A DNA stretch of 64,000 nt from Mucilaginibacter rigui (GTDB lineage: Bacteria > Bacteroidota > Bacteroidia > Sphingobacteriales > Sphingobacteriaceae): positions 54,437-118,436 of the forward strand of contig NZ_JACWMW010000007.1 in assembly GCF_014773275.1 (NCBI RefSeq), written 5' to 3'. Below the pieces are notes generated by a model. The model searched no databases. It had not been told where the DNA came from and saw only the letters and a list, made by a program, of their open reading frames with translations. This document shows positions 33,579 to 41,575 of the stretch, one piece after another; position 1 is the first letter of the stretch; each line of letters starts with the position of its first letter. The position numbers were made by a program, and so were the translations under genes.

Positions 33579-34682
33579 TTATACAAATAGGTTACGTACA
33601 GATAACTTTTCTCTTTCTTTTGTACGCAGAAAAAATGTTATTGCCCAGTTAAACAGCATTGATGATGCAAGTATCAGTATCATAAGTGTTAAATTGCCAA
33701 GAGGCGCAAACACCAGCACTATTACAATAAGCAAAATATTTATGCCCCCTAAAATAAAGGTGGTTTGCAGGTGCGTATAGCCCAGCCTTAATATGCGGTG
33801 ATGTATGTGATTACGATCGGCACTGAAAGGTGACTTACGATATAAAACGCGCAGGGTAAACACACGCAGGGTATCAAATATAGGCACTATAAGTATAGCA
33901 AATGCCACGGCCGGCGCAGATATTACAGCGGGTGTAGTTGTACCGGTAAATTTATTCAGCTCTATAAAACGTATAGCCATTATAGCAGATATAAGCCCTA
34001 TTAATAAGGAGCCGGCATCGCCCATAAATATTTTTGCCGGCGTAAGGTTGTAGCGTAAAAAGCCCAATACGGCTCCGGCTATGGTTAATGACACCGCCGC
34101 CATTTCATAATGCTTCATATGGGTGAACAGTATGGTAAACGCCCCGTTCACAATAATACAGGTGGTGCCTGCAAGCCCGTCAATACCGTCAATTAAATTA
34201 AAGGCGTTAATAATAAGTATGATGAACAGGATAGATAATATAGCACTTGTAATATACGGGATAGCGTAAACACCAAAAACACCATACATGCTGGTAAAAC
34301 GTATATCGCCCAAAATAACCAATATGGTTGCTACAATAAACTGTATTAAAAACTTAGTGCTGGGGTTTACGCCCGACAGGTCGTCCTTTAAACCCATTAT
34401 AAACAAAATTATACTGGCAGTTAGCAGGTAACTGATGGGTATATTTTTATCAATAATGCTGAATAATAAAAGTGTAATGGTAAAACTTACAAATATGGCT
34501 ACACCGCCCAGGCGTGGTATGCCGTGGTCATGCTGTTTGCGAAAATGGCCAACATCATCATATAAATGCCTTGTACGTGCTACATGTAAAATGGAGGGAA
34601 TAGATAATAGCGTTATCAATACCGAAAACGTTATCATCAACAAATAGTATATAAAATAATACGTGTTTAAATATTGGGGCAT
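33579..34682 (-). CDS. WecA/MraY-like undecaprenyl-phosphate sugar-phosphate transferase
   Basis: It is a 367-residue multi-pass membrane enzyme of glycosyltransferase family 4. Diagnostic motifs are the LGGVAIF start, LKDDLSGVNPSTK with the Asp pair, NAFNLIDGIDGLAGT, KIFMGDAGSLLIG, and the HIHH motif (DRNHIHHRILRLG) typical of WecA rather than MraY. It would load a sugar phosphate, possibly GlcNAc-1-P, onto undecaprenyl phosphate to start a surface glycan. GT2, Wza and WcaF-like genes follow at 34.7-37 kb. Confidence 0.9.
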   Translation of the reverse strand: MPQYLNTYYFIYYLLMITFSVLITLLSIPSILHVARTRHLYDDVGHFRKQHDHGIPRLGGVAIFVSFTITLLLFSIIDKNIPISYLLTASIILFIMGLKDDLSGVNPSTKFLIQFIVATILVILGDIRFTSMYGVFGVYAIPYITSAILSILFIILIINAFNLIDGIDGLAGTTCIIVNGAFTILFTHMKHYEMAAVSLTIAGAVLGFLRYNLTPAKIFMGDAGSLLIGLISAIMAIRFIELNKFTGTTTPAVISAPAVAFAILIVPIFDTLRVFTLRVLYRKSPFSADRNHIHHRILRLGYTHLQTTFILGGINILLIVIVLVFAPLGNLTLMILILASSMLFNWAITFFLRTKEREKLSVRNLFV

Positions 34683-34736
34683 ATATAAAGGTTAGGGGGC
34701 ATTTATATACCGCAAATATATATATTTTAATTACAA

Positions 34737-35498
34737 TTAAAAAAATTGCCCCAGTTTTCGCAATGGCTTTAAAAACAGCGCTATAGGGGGAAATAATACA
34801 TTGTTTCTATACATCGCTCTCATATCAAAAATTAATGCCTTAACACGATTATTAATGCTGCTGTTACTAACCCCTCCGGTGCTCATTTTAACTAATACAC
34901 TGGCTAAGTAATACACCGGTAATTGGTTAAGATGTATAAACCTTAGCATTAATTCATAATCGGCAGCGGTGCCGTATTCAAGACTATAATTGCCCAGCCT
35001 GTTAAACGCCTCTTTGCGGCAATAAAACGCAGGGTGCGGTGGCATCCAGCCCAGGTTAAACATCCCTTTTTTATACGGTCCGCTCCGCCATTTACGAAAC
35101 GTGCTCCCATCCGGTTTTACATAATCAAGATCGCCGTATACAATATCGGTAACGTTATTTTTAAAAGCATCCGATAGTACAGTTAAAGTATGGCTGTCTG
35201 CAAAAAAATCATCGGCGTTAAGTGTACCTATAACGTCTCCGCTTGCCAAAGCAATACCTTTGTTCATTGCATCATAAATACCCTTATCGGGCTCTGAAAC
35301 AAAAACATGGATATGTTTTTTGTACTTTTCAAGTATAGGAATGGTACCATCTGATGAGTTTCCGTCAATTATTATATACTCGATGTGAGGATAATCCTGG
35401 CCGATTACCGATTGTATGCATTGCTCAATAGTGCTTTGGGCATTGTATGAAACAGTTATTACAGATATTTTAAGGTTATGCACTTTGGAAAAATACAT
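34737..35498 (-). CDS. Glycosyltransferase family 2
   Basis: It is a 253-residue inverting GT-A transferase. The nucleotide-sugar fold opens with ISVITVSYNAQSTIEQCIQS, followed by IIDGNSSDGT, EPDKGIYDAMNKGI and the metal-binding NADDFF. AADYELMLRF lies in the acceptor part. It is likely to add a sugar to a lipid-linked glycan. It is transcribed away from the Wza-like gene, with 75 bp between their starts. Confidence 0.92.
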   Translation of the reverse strand: MYFSKVHNLKISVITVSYNAQSTIEQCIQSVIGQDYPHIEYIIIDGNSSDGTIPILEKYKKHIHVFVSEPDKGIYDAMNKGIALASGDVIGTLNADDFFADSHTLTVLSDAFKNNVTDIVYGDLDYVKPDGSTFRKWRSGPYKKGMFNLGWMPPHPAFYCRKEAFNRLGNYSLEYGTAADYELMLRFIHLNQLPVYYLASVLVKMSTGGVSNSSINNRVKALIFDMRAMYRNNVLFPPIALFLKPLRKLGQFF

Positions 35499-35518
35499 TT
35501 ATTTAGGTGCAAATTATG

Positions 35519-35526
35519 TAATTTTG
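35519..35526 (+). promoter_or_regulatory. -7 promoter element before the Wza-like gene
   Basis: TAATTTTG matches TAnnTTTG exactly and lies 47 bases before the ATG. No convincing -33 TTTG is found at the expected distance, so the call is weak. Confidence 0.35.
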
Positions 35527-35573
35527 AAATCGCTGCGCAATTATTGGTAACATTAAGCAGTAATTTATTTTAT

Positions 35574-36353
35574 ATGCGTGTTTTATATTTTATTTGCTTA
35601 GTTGGTATAGTTGTATTTGGCAGTTCATGCTCTTACAAACAAAACCAGATACTTTTCGAAAAAAGGGCGTCTGTTGTTGATACCGTATCGCAAAAAGCGG
35701 CTATAATTAGCTACCGCATACAGCCCCAGGATATTTTGCAGATCCGTAATCTTCAAAACTTAAAATATATAGTTGATGAGGTACCTGCCTCGTCTGCGTC
35801 CGGCTCCGGCAACAATGCTACAGCCGGGCAGGGCCAAACCTTCCAGGTAGAAGAAGATGGTACGGTTGCCTTACCCGCGATTGGGCACGTACAGGTTATG
35901 GGGCTAACGCGCACCCAGGCTACAAAATTAATAGAAGACCTTTACCGTAAAAACCTTTTAAAAGACCCTATAATTGAACTTAAGGTTGTAAACCTTAAAG
36001 TAACGTTACTGGGCGAGGTAAGATCGCCGGGGAATTTCCCGATAGTAAAAGATAACACTACTTTGGTTGAACTTATTGGGCAGGCTGGTGGATTAACGCC
36101 TGCGGCAAACGAAAAGAAAATAAAAATTATAAGGGGCAAAAATAACACCCAAAACGTAACCGAAATTGATTTGAGTGATATAAACTCTTTATCAGACCCA
36201 AGAGCTTACCTGCAAAACGGCGATATTATTTACGTAGCCCAAAACAAGCGGGCCATACGTACCGAAAACCTGCAAAACTTTAACACCTGGGTACAACCAG
36301 CCCTGTTGTTATTAAACACCGCGCTCATCATTTTTACGCTGAGCAGGCAATAA
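35574..36353 (+). CDS. Wza-like polysaccharide export lipoprotein
   Basis: I choose ATG 35574 (259 aa), because it opens the lipoprotein signal MRVLYFICLVGIVVFGSSC with a lipobox Cys at 19; the frame itself extends back into the divergent GT2 gene. A poly-export domain (YRIQPQDILQI; EEDGTVALPAIGHVQVMGLT) is followed by an SLBB domain (LLGEVRSPGNFPI, QAGGLTPAANE). A C-terminal membrane segment ends the protein. It would form the outer-membrane export channel for a surface glycan. No Wzc-type co-polymerase follows, as it usually does. Confidence 0.9.
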   Translation: MRVLYFICLVGIVVFGSSCSYKQNQILFEKRASVVDTVSQKAAIISYRIQPQDILQIRNLQNLKYIVDEVPASSASGSGNNATAGQGQTFQVEEDGTVALPAIGHVQVMGLTRTQATKLIEDLYRKNLLKDPIIELKVVNLKVTLLGEVRSPGNFPIVKDNTTLVELIGQAGGLTPAANEKKIKIIRGKNNTQNVTEIDLSDINSLSDPRAYLQNGDIIYVAQNKRAIRTENLQNFNTWVQPALLLLNTALIIFTLSRQ

Positions 36354-36414
36354 TGGGGCAAACAGGTACAAGCTTGTGTTTTTACGTAAAGTATCAGTAT
36401 AAAACCTAATATAA

Positions 36415-36966
36415 ATGCAGCAAACCGATCTTTCTGTATATAATAACCATCCTTACCACCCGGGGGGGAGTGCCTTAAAACGGGCAATATGGTATTATAT
36501 CAGTTCGGTATTCTTCAAATCTGGTTTGTTACCTGTAAACGCGATAAAAATTGCGCTGCTGCGCTTATTTGGCGCACAGGTTGGCAAAGGAGTGGTAATA
36601 AAGCCGGGCGTAAATATCAAATATCCCTGGCACTTAAAAATTGGCGATAATACCTGGATAGGCGAGCGCGTTTGGATAGATAACCTTGTTTTAGTAACTA
36701 TTGGCAGTAATGTGTGTATATCACAAGGCGCCATATTACAAACCGGCAGCCATAATTATAAAAAAACAACTTTCGAACTGATAACCGGAAGCATTACACT
36801 TGCCGATGGCGTTTGGGTAGGCTGTGGCGCCATTGTTAACCAGGGCGTAATTGCCGCAAACCATTCGGTACTTACCAGTGGTTCGGTAGCCAATAAACAT
36901 CTTGAGGCTTATTTTATTTACCAGGGTAACCCCGCCGTTAAAACACGCCCGCGCATCATCCAATAA
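36415..36966 (+). CDS. WcaF-like hexapeptide-repeat acetyltransferase
   Basis: It is 183 residues with a left-handed beta-helix of hexapeptide turns (GKGVVIKPGVNIKYPWHLKI, IGDNTWIG, IGSNVCISQGAIL, LADGVWVGCGAIV). The catalytic His lies in QTGSHNYKK. Members of the WcaF group O-acetylate sugars of exopolysaccharides (colanic acid in E. coli). It lies 61 bp after the Wza-like gene and is probably in the same transcript. Confidence 0.88.
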   Translation: MQQTDLSVYNNHPYHPGGSALKRAIWYYISSVFFKSGLLPVNAIKIALLRLFGAQVGKGVVIKPGVNIKYPWHLKIGDNTWIGERVWIDNLVLVTIGSNVCISQGAILQTGSHNYKKTTFELITGSITLADGVWVGCGAIVNQGVIAANHSVLTSGSVANKHLEAYFIYQGNPAVKTRPRIIQ

Positions 36967-36980
36967 CTATAACATCTGCT

Positions 36981-38561
36981 ATGCCTAACACTACATTACC
37001 TGCACACCGTATTATACTTTTAGCTGTATTTGTATTAGTTGCTGCTTTAGGGGTTATAGCTATTATAACACCTGCTGCTATCTTCCCTGATGCCAGTTGG
37101 GGTTTCCAGGTTTTACGGTCAATGCAAATGGGGGGCGCTTTCAATAACCTTATTAAACCAAGCCAGCAAAACATAGCCCAAAACACCACCGAGTTTATAT
37201 CGTGGTGGTCGCCGGGGCAATACCTTATTCCCTATTTTTTCAAATCTGTTTTTGGGTTAAATACGGGGCAGGCCGCATCTGTTACTACTATGTTTTGCCA
37301 GCTTTTAGGCTTAGCAGGATTTTATACCTTCTTTAAAAAAGTGGGGTTTACACCCTTAATAAGTGCTTTAAGTTTAGCAGTTATTATTTGCCAGCTGGTA
37401 TTTTTTACGCCCTTTATTTTTTACATAGGCGGCGAAACTTTGCTGTTTGCCTTTACCGGCTGGTTTTTATACGGATGCTTAACCTTTAAGCAACCCGGCT
37501 GGAAGCTAATGCTGTTTGTATTACTTTCCGGCTGGATAGGTTTTATTTGTAAATCATCCTTTATATGGATCTATGGGGTTGGCCTGCTGTTTATGTGGAT
37601 CCAACTATCCGCAGGGCATACAAGCGCTAAAAGCTGGCTCTTTAAAGGCTTTTGGATAGGCATACCGGCTTTAGTATCAGTAGTGGTTATCTCGTGGCTA
37701 TACCTCTCAAAAGGGATTAACCCATCATCAAATTCAGGCGGGTTCGATCTTAGCTTAAAGGCCATTGCGTTCCCCCTCGCCTCACCTATACTGGCAGGTT
37801 TTTCTGTTGATGACCTGGTAAACGGTTTTTTCTTTCATACCGATACCGTAATATTATCACCCGGCTGGGCAATGCTCATCTTAATTGTTATAGCCATACT
37901 AAGTATTGCTTTGGTTTATGCTATTTGCAGCAGTGTGCCCGATAAAAGGTACCGGACTATCATTATCCTGTTTTATGGCATCTCGCTCATCTTTTTCGGA
38001 CAGGCATTTATGCGCAAGCTCGATATATCTTATGAAGCGAGGCATTTCAGGATAATTGGTTTAATGATCACCCCCGGCACTTTATACCTTTTTAGCCAAT
38101 ATAAAATGGTTTACCGTGTTGTATTAGGGCTGTGTATAGGAGTAATAGCCTTTTTTACAGTAAAGTTTTATGTAGAAGGTTCTTATGGTTTAAGGCATTA
38201 TACCGCTTACGGCACATCGGGCATTGGCCAGCAGTTCATAGATCAGCAAAGCCTTGATTATATTAAACTGCTTGATGATAAGCACAAGGATGCGATCTTC
38301 GTTTTCTTCAGTCCGGACCTGGGGCTTGAGATCCGGCATAACCGTATAATTACGCTTGAGGGGTTGAATAAAGATATTAATATAGATTTTGACCAATACC
38401 AGCATAAAGGCCACGCCGGGCCTATATATATACTGATGCCACATGATTATATTGGCATCAGGGCAAACGTTATCCTGAAATCTTTCCCGGGATATAAAGG
38501 CTTTTCGCTAAAAGAATTAAGCGATAATTACGTACTGTACTTTGCTACTGAGGCCCGTTAG
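36981..38561 (+). CDS. Polytopic membrane protein, GT-C (GT39)-like
   Basis: It is 526 residues with about eleven hydrophobic segments. An early loop with an acidic residue (FPDASWGFQVLRSMQMG, about 35-51) and the periplasmic end fit a GT-C-type, lipid-sugar-dependent glycosyltransferase, but no motif is decisive. It lies 14 bp after the WcaF-like gene, so it likely belongs to the polysaccharide set. Its last 17 bases overlap the 3' end of the opposing obgE. Confidence 0.6.
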   Translation: MPNTTLPAHRIILLAVFVLVAALGVIAIITPAAIFPDASWGFQVLRSMQMGGAFNNLIKPSQQNIAQNTTEFISWWSPGQYLIPYFFKSVFGLNTGQAASVTTMFCQLLGLAGFYTFFKKVGFTPLISALSLAVIICQLVFFTPFIFYIGGETLLFAFTGWFLYGCLTFKQPGWKLMLFVLLSGWIGFICKSSFIWIYGVGLLFMWIQLSAGHTSAKSWLFKGFWIGIPALVSVVVISWLYLSKGINPSSNSGGFDLSLKAIAFPLASPILAGFSVDDLVNGFFFHTDTVILSPGWAMLILIVIAILSIALVYAICSSVPDKRYRTIIILFYGISLIFFGQAFMRKLDISYEARHFRIIGLMITPGTLYLFSQYKMVYRVVLGLCIGVIAFFTVKFYVEGSYGLRHYTAYGTSGIGQQFIDQQSLDYIKLLDDKHKDAIFVFFSPDLGLEIRHNRIITLEGLNKDINIDFDQYQHKGHAGPIYILMPHDYIGIRANVILKSFPGYKGFSLKELSDNYVLYFATEAR

Positions 38562-39561
38562 CATCCCTGTTTATTTCTTTCCAAAGCAGGTCTTTCAGCT
38601 CGGTAATGTTTTTCTGTGCTACTGATGATATAAACACGTACGGTACATCCGCCGGTACTTCTTTCTCCATCTCTTGCTGCAATTCAGCATCCAGCATGTC
38701 GGCTTTTGTGATGGCCAGTACCCTCGGCTTGTGCATAAGTTCGGGGTTGTATTCGTTCAGTTCCCGTAACAGGATGCCGTATTCTTCTTTAATTGTTCGG
38801 TTGGTATCGGCAGGCACCATAAACAGCAATACCGAGTTACGCTCTATATGGCGCAAAAAACGGATCCCTAACCCCTTGCCTTGCGATGCACCTTCTATAA
38901 TACCCGGTATATCTGCCATAACGAATGATCGGTTATCGCGGTAGCCCACAATACCCAAATTGGGTACAAGTGTTGTAAAGGCGTAATCGGCTATTTCCGG
39001 CTTTGCAGCTGACACCACAGAAAGCAGTGTTGATTTACCTGCGTTAGGGAAACCTACCAAACCAACATCGGCCAGCAATTTCAGTTCAAGAATGTTCCAG
39101 TCTTCTTCGCCATCCTCGCCGGGCTGTGCATAACGCGGGGTTTGTTGGGTTGCGGTTTTAAAGTGCCAGTTACCCTGGCCGCCACGGCCGCCTTTTGCTA
39201 ATATTTTGGTTTCTCCGTCGGTATTTATTTCGAAGAGTATCTCGCCGGTCTCGGCGTTTTTGGCTATTGTACCCAAAGGCACTTCCAGTATCTCGTCGCG
39301 GCCGGTTTTGCCTGAACGCAGCGAACTACCACCAGCATCACCGTCGCCTGCAATTACATGCTTGCGAAATTTAAGGTGAAGCAGTGTCCATAACTGGGCG
39401 TTACCTTTTACAATAACATGCCCGCCACGGCCACCATCCCCCCCATCGGGTCCGCCTTTTGAGGTTAAAATATCACGGTGCAAGTGCGATGAACCGGCAC
39501 CACCATGTCCCGAACGGCAGCATATCTTTACGTAATCAACAAAATTTGAGCCCTGAGACAT
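38545..39561 (-). CDS. obgE: GTPase ObgE/CgtA
   Basis: Obg is an essential GTPase linked to 50S ribosome maturation and stress. The N-terminal glycine-rich Obg domain (about 1-158, GGPDGGDGGRGGHVIV) is followed by the G domain with P-loop GFPNAGKSTLLS (about 166-177), DIPGI and the ITKAD specificity motif. It is 338 residues long, without the C-terminal OCT domain of some Firmicutes Obg. It sits after adk on the same strand, and an inverted repeat lies between them. Confidence 0.96.
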   Translation of the reverse strand: MSQGSNFVDYVKICCRSGHGGAGSSHLHRDILTSKGGPDGGDGGRGGHVIVKGNAQLWTLLHLKFRKHVIAGDGDAGGSSLRSGKTGRDEILEVPLGTIAKNAETGEILFEINTDGETKILAKGGRGGQGNWHFKTATQQTPRYAQPGEDGEEDWNILELKLLADVGLVGFPNAGKSTLLSVVSAAKPEIADYAFTTLVPNLGIVGYRDNRSFVMADIPGIIEGASQGKGLGIRFLRHIERNSVLLFMVPADTNRTIKEEYGILLRELNEYNPELMHKPRVLAITKADMLDAELQQEMEKEVPADVPYVFISSVAQKNITELKDLLWKEINRDANGPQ

Positions 39562-39595
39562 AGTTCTTTTATTTTGAGCGGAAAGTTTTTTAGAC

Positions 39596-39660
39596 GGAAA
39601 GTCCGAAAGACAGCAAGTACAATCACTTTGCTGACTTTCGGACTTTCCCGACTTTCGGAC
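39596..39660. repeat. 14-bp inverted repeat built from gaaagtccgaaag
   Basis: ggaaagtccgaaag (39596-39609) is exactly inverted at 39635-39648 (ctttcggactttcc). A further partial copy gactttcggac follows at 39650-39660. It lies in the adk-obgE spacer and can fold in the transcript. Confidence 0.75.
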
Positions 39661-39669
39661 TATTATTAA

Positions 39670-40242
39670 TTAATAAGCATCCACAACCGAATTAATAGAA
39701 GCAAAGATCTCTTCTATCGACCCGATACCGTTTATGCTTGTAAACTTATTTTGGTTTTTATAAAACCCTGCAACCGGTGCAGTTTTATCATTGTATTCTT
39801 TAATACGCTTGCGTATCACCTCGGGGTTGGCATCATCAGGCCTGCCCGAGCTTTCGCCGCGTTTTAATAAACGCTGCTCTAATTCACTGTCAGTAACTTC
39901 TAAGGCTATCATACCCGATATAGAAGAATCTTTAGATTCCAACAGGCTATCCAAAGCTTCGGCCTGTGCAACCGTACGCGGGAAACCGTCGAATATAAAA
40001 CCCTTTGCATCTTTGTTGGCATCAAGCTTATTACTGATCATCCCTATCACCACCTCATCGGGCACCAAAGTACCTTCGTCCATCAGTTTTTTTGCTTCCA
40101 AACCTAATTTAGTGCCTTGCGCAATTTCCCCGCGCAGCAAATCGCCTGTTGAAAGGTGAATTAAGCCAAATTTTTCGATAAGATTTTGTGATTGAGTACC
40201 CTTCCCGGCACCGGGCGGACCAAACAGAACTAAGTTAAGCAT
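39670..40242 (-). CDS. adk: Adenylate kinase (short form)
   Basis: Adk interconverts ATP + AMP and 2 ADP. The 190-residue protein has the P-loop GPPGAGKGT (8-16), HLSTGDLLR for AMP binding, FDGFPRTVAQAEAL, and the RGESSGRPDD lid region. The lid is short and lacks zinc Cys residues, as in other ~190-residue adenylate kinases. It precedes obgE, a common Bacteroidota pairing. Confidence 0.96.
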   Translation of the reverse strand: MLNLVLFGPPGAGKGTQSQNLIEKFGLIHLSTGDLLRGEIAQGTKLGLEAKKLMDEGTLVPDEVVIGMISNKLDANKDAKGFIFDGFPRTVAQAEALDSLLESKDSSISGMIALEVTDSELEQRLLKRGESSGRPDDANPEVIRKRIKEYNDKTAPVAGFYKNQNKFTSINGIGSIEEIFASINSVVDAY

Positions 40243-40263
40243 CCCTTGCGATTAAAGTTAAAA

Positions 40264-40288
40264 GCCTTTCCGTTTTTTACAGAAAGGC
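40264..40288 (-). terminator. Terminator of tRNA-Arg
   Basis: On the minus strand gcctttc (40288-40282) pairs with gaaaggc (40270-40264) over an 11-base loop and is followed by TTTT. It lies directly behind the tRNA. Confidence 0.75.
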
Positions 40289-40298
40289 TTAATTTGTG

Positions 40299-40372
40299 TG
40301 CACTTGTAGGGATTCGAACCCCAAACCTTCTCATCCGTAGTGAGATGCTCTATCCAATTGAGCTACAAATGC
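40299..40372 (-). tRNA. tRNA-Arg (anticodon ACG)
   Basis: It folds as a 74-nt cloverleaf. The acceptor GCATTTG pairs with CAAGTGC, the D stem is GCTC/GAGC, and the anticodon stem TCTCA/TGAGA encloses loop CTACGGA with anticodon ACG. The T arm contains GGTTCGAATCC. CCA is not encoded. With A34 modified to inosine it would read the CGU, CGC and CGA codons. Confidence 0.95.
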
Positions 40373-40431
40373 GTTTTTATAAAGTAAAACCGTTACCACT
40401 TACCGGTAACCGCCCCGTTTTTAACGGACTG

Positions 40432-40462
40432 CAAAAATAGGATTTTCTGCATCCATTGCAAA
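40432..40462 (-). promoter_or_regulatory. Consensus Bacteroidota promoter for tRNA-Arg
   Basis: On the minus strand TTTG (40462-40459), a 19-base spacer and TATTTTTG (40439-40432) match the Bacteroidota primary-sigma consensus TTTG-N19-TAnnTTTG exactly. The transcript would have a leader of roughly 50 nt before the mature tRNA. Confidence 0.78.
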
Positions 40463-40474
40463 CTTTTTTACAAA

Positions 40475-40936
40475 TTACTTTACTTTTTCGGCAATTGCCT
40501 CAAAATTTGGCAGGTCGCCGGCGTTCTCCAGCACCTCGGCATATATCACATTTTGTTCCTCATCTATCACAAAAGCAGCACGTTTGCTCACGCCCTTCAT
40601 GCCAAAAGCGAATGATTCATATAAAGCACCGTATGCTGCCGATACATCCTTATTAAAATCAGAAAGCAGCGGAAACTGGTAGGCATTCTCTTCTTTAAAC
40701 TTAGCCAGGGTAAAAGGCGAATCGACAGAGATACCTAAAATTTGGGCGTTTAAACCATCATAATAACCAAAACTATCGCGCATGGTGCAAAGCTGGGTAG
40801 TGCAAACACCCGTAAACGCTAATGGGAAAAAATGTATCACAACTTTCTTTCCTTTAAAATCGGCTAAAGTAACTTCTTTAAGCTCTGATGATGTTAATGT
40901 AAACTGTGGTGCCGCCTGGCCTGCTTGTATCGACAT
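40475..40936 (-). CDS. Peroxiredoxin (AhpC/TSA family)
   Basis: This thiol peroxidase reduces peroxides. The start is taken at ATG 40936 (MSIQAGQAAPQFTL, 153 aa); the open frame extends 16 codons upstream without family similarity. The peroxidatic Cys is C45 in PLAFTGVC (P-x-x-x-T-x-x-C), with C50 nearby. Its length and motif resemble the 1-Cys/atypical AhpE-like group. An imperfect operator-like palindrome lies 74 bp upstream. Confidence 0.92.
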   Translation of the reverse strand: MSIQAGQAAPQFTLTSSELKEVTLADFKGKKVVIHFFPLAFTGVCTTQLCTMRDSFGYYDGLNAQILGISVDSPFTLAKFKEENAYQFPLLSDFNKDVSAAYGALYESFAFGMKGVSKRAAFVIDEEQNVIYAEVLENAGDLPNFEAIAEKVK

Positions 40937-41009
40937 GTTGTTTTTGATTTTGTTCTGCAAATAAAATGATAATTCGCCTTTCAATTATCACAATTGTGTT
41001 ATTTAAGTT

Positions 41010-41030
41010 AAATGAACAGGCTGTTCATTT
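41010..41030. promoter_or_regulatory. Perfect 10-bp palindrome upstream of the peroxiredoxin
   Basis: aaatgaacag (41010-41019) and ctgttcattt (41021-41030) are exact inverses with one base between. The size suits a dimeric regulator such as a TetR-type protein. A second palindrome, cacaattgtg, lies at 40989-40998, nearer the gene. Confidence 0.45.
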
Positions 41031-41204
41031 TTAAATATCTGCGCGCTTATTGCTTTTTAATAAATAGATTTATACCACGAGGCAAAACAACCAAAATCCT
41101 AAGCAAAATAAACGTATGGAAATCATAGCGCCTTATTAGTTATATACAGCCCAAATTGCCGGGGCGTGGTTGCGGCAATATTACCAATTATACCTTTTAA
41201 AATT

Positions 41205-41399
41205 ATGTCAAAATTTGTAAAACTTAACAGAACTGAAATGAAAGATGTAAGGGGCGGTGGCTATACCCCGGTAGTATGTAACACCGGCGGCCTATGCTTT
41301 AGCGGCGAATGGATGGGGACTTGTACAGGCGACGGCAAAAACTGCAGGTGCGAAGGAAGTGGGATCCCGGAAAATTATATTGGCGGCTGCGCCCATTAA
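41205..41399 (+). CDS. Double-glycine leader peptide (putative secreted natural-product or bacteriocin precursor)
   Basis: It is 64 residues from ATG 41205. The leader MSKFVKLNRTEMKDVRGG follows the Bacteroidota pattern K-L-x-R-x-E-M/L-K-x-[IV]-x-G-G that is cut by C39-type peptidases during export. The core (from about residue 19) has six cysteines (25, 31, 40, 47, 49, 62) and many glycines, so three disulfides or thioether bridges are possible. A strong terminator follows at once, so the gene is monocistronic. No modification enzyme or C39 exporter is encoded nearby. Confidence 0.75.
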   Translation: MSKFVKLNRTEMKDVRGGGYTPVVCNTGGLCFSGEWMGTCTGDGKNCRCEGSGIPENYIGGCAH

Positions 41400-41407
41400 T
41401 TTTCCCG

Positions 41408-41440
41408 AAAGGCTGCATCAAAAAAAATGCAGCCTTTTTT
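41408..41440 (+). terminator. Intrinsic terminator of the leader-peptide gene
   Basis: aaaggctgcat (41408-41418) and atgcagccttt (41427-41437) form a perfect 11-bp stem, with an A-rich loop and a T-run behind it. Confidence 0.9.
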
Positions 41441-41575
41441 GTTAAAATCAGCATGTAACTAAACACATAGTTTAACTTTATTTAACAATTCAGCTCAACC
41501 CTATAGCATAGATTAGCGGCCGGAAATAAATTGTATTTCAATCAATTATTCCACCAAACTTAAACGCGCCGTATC

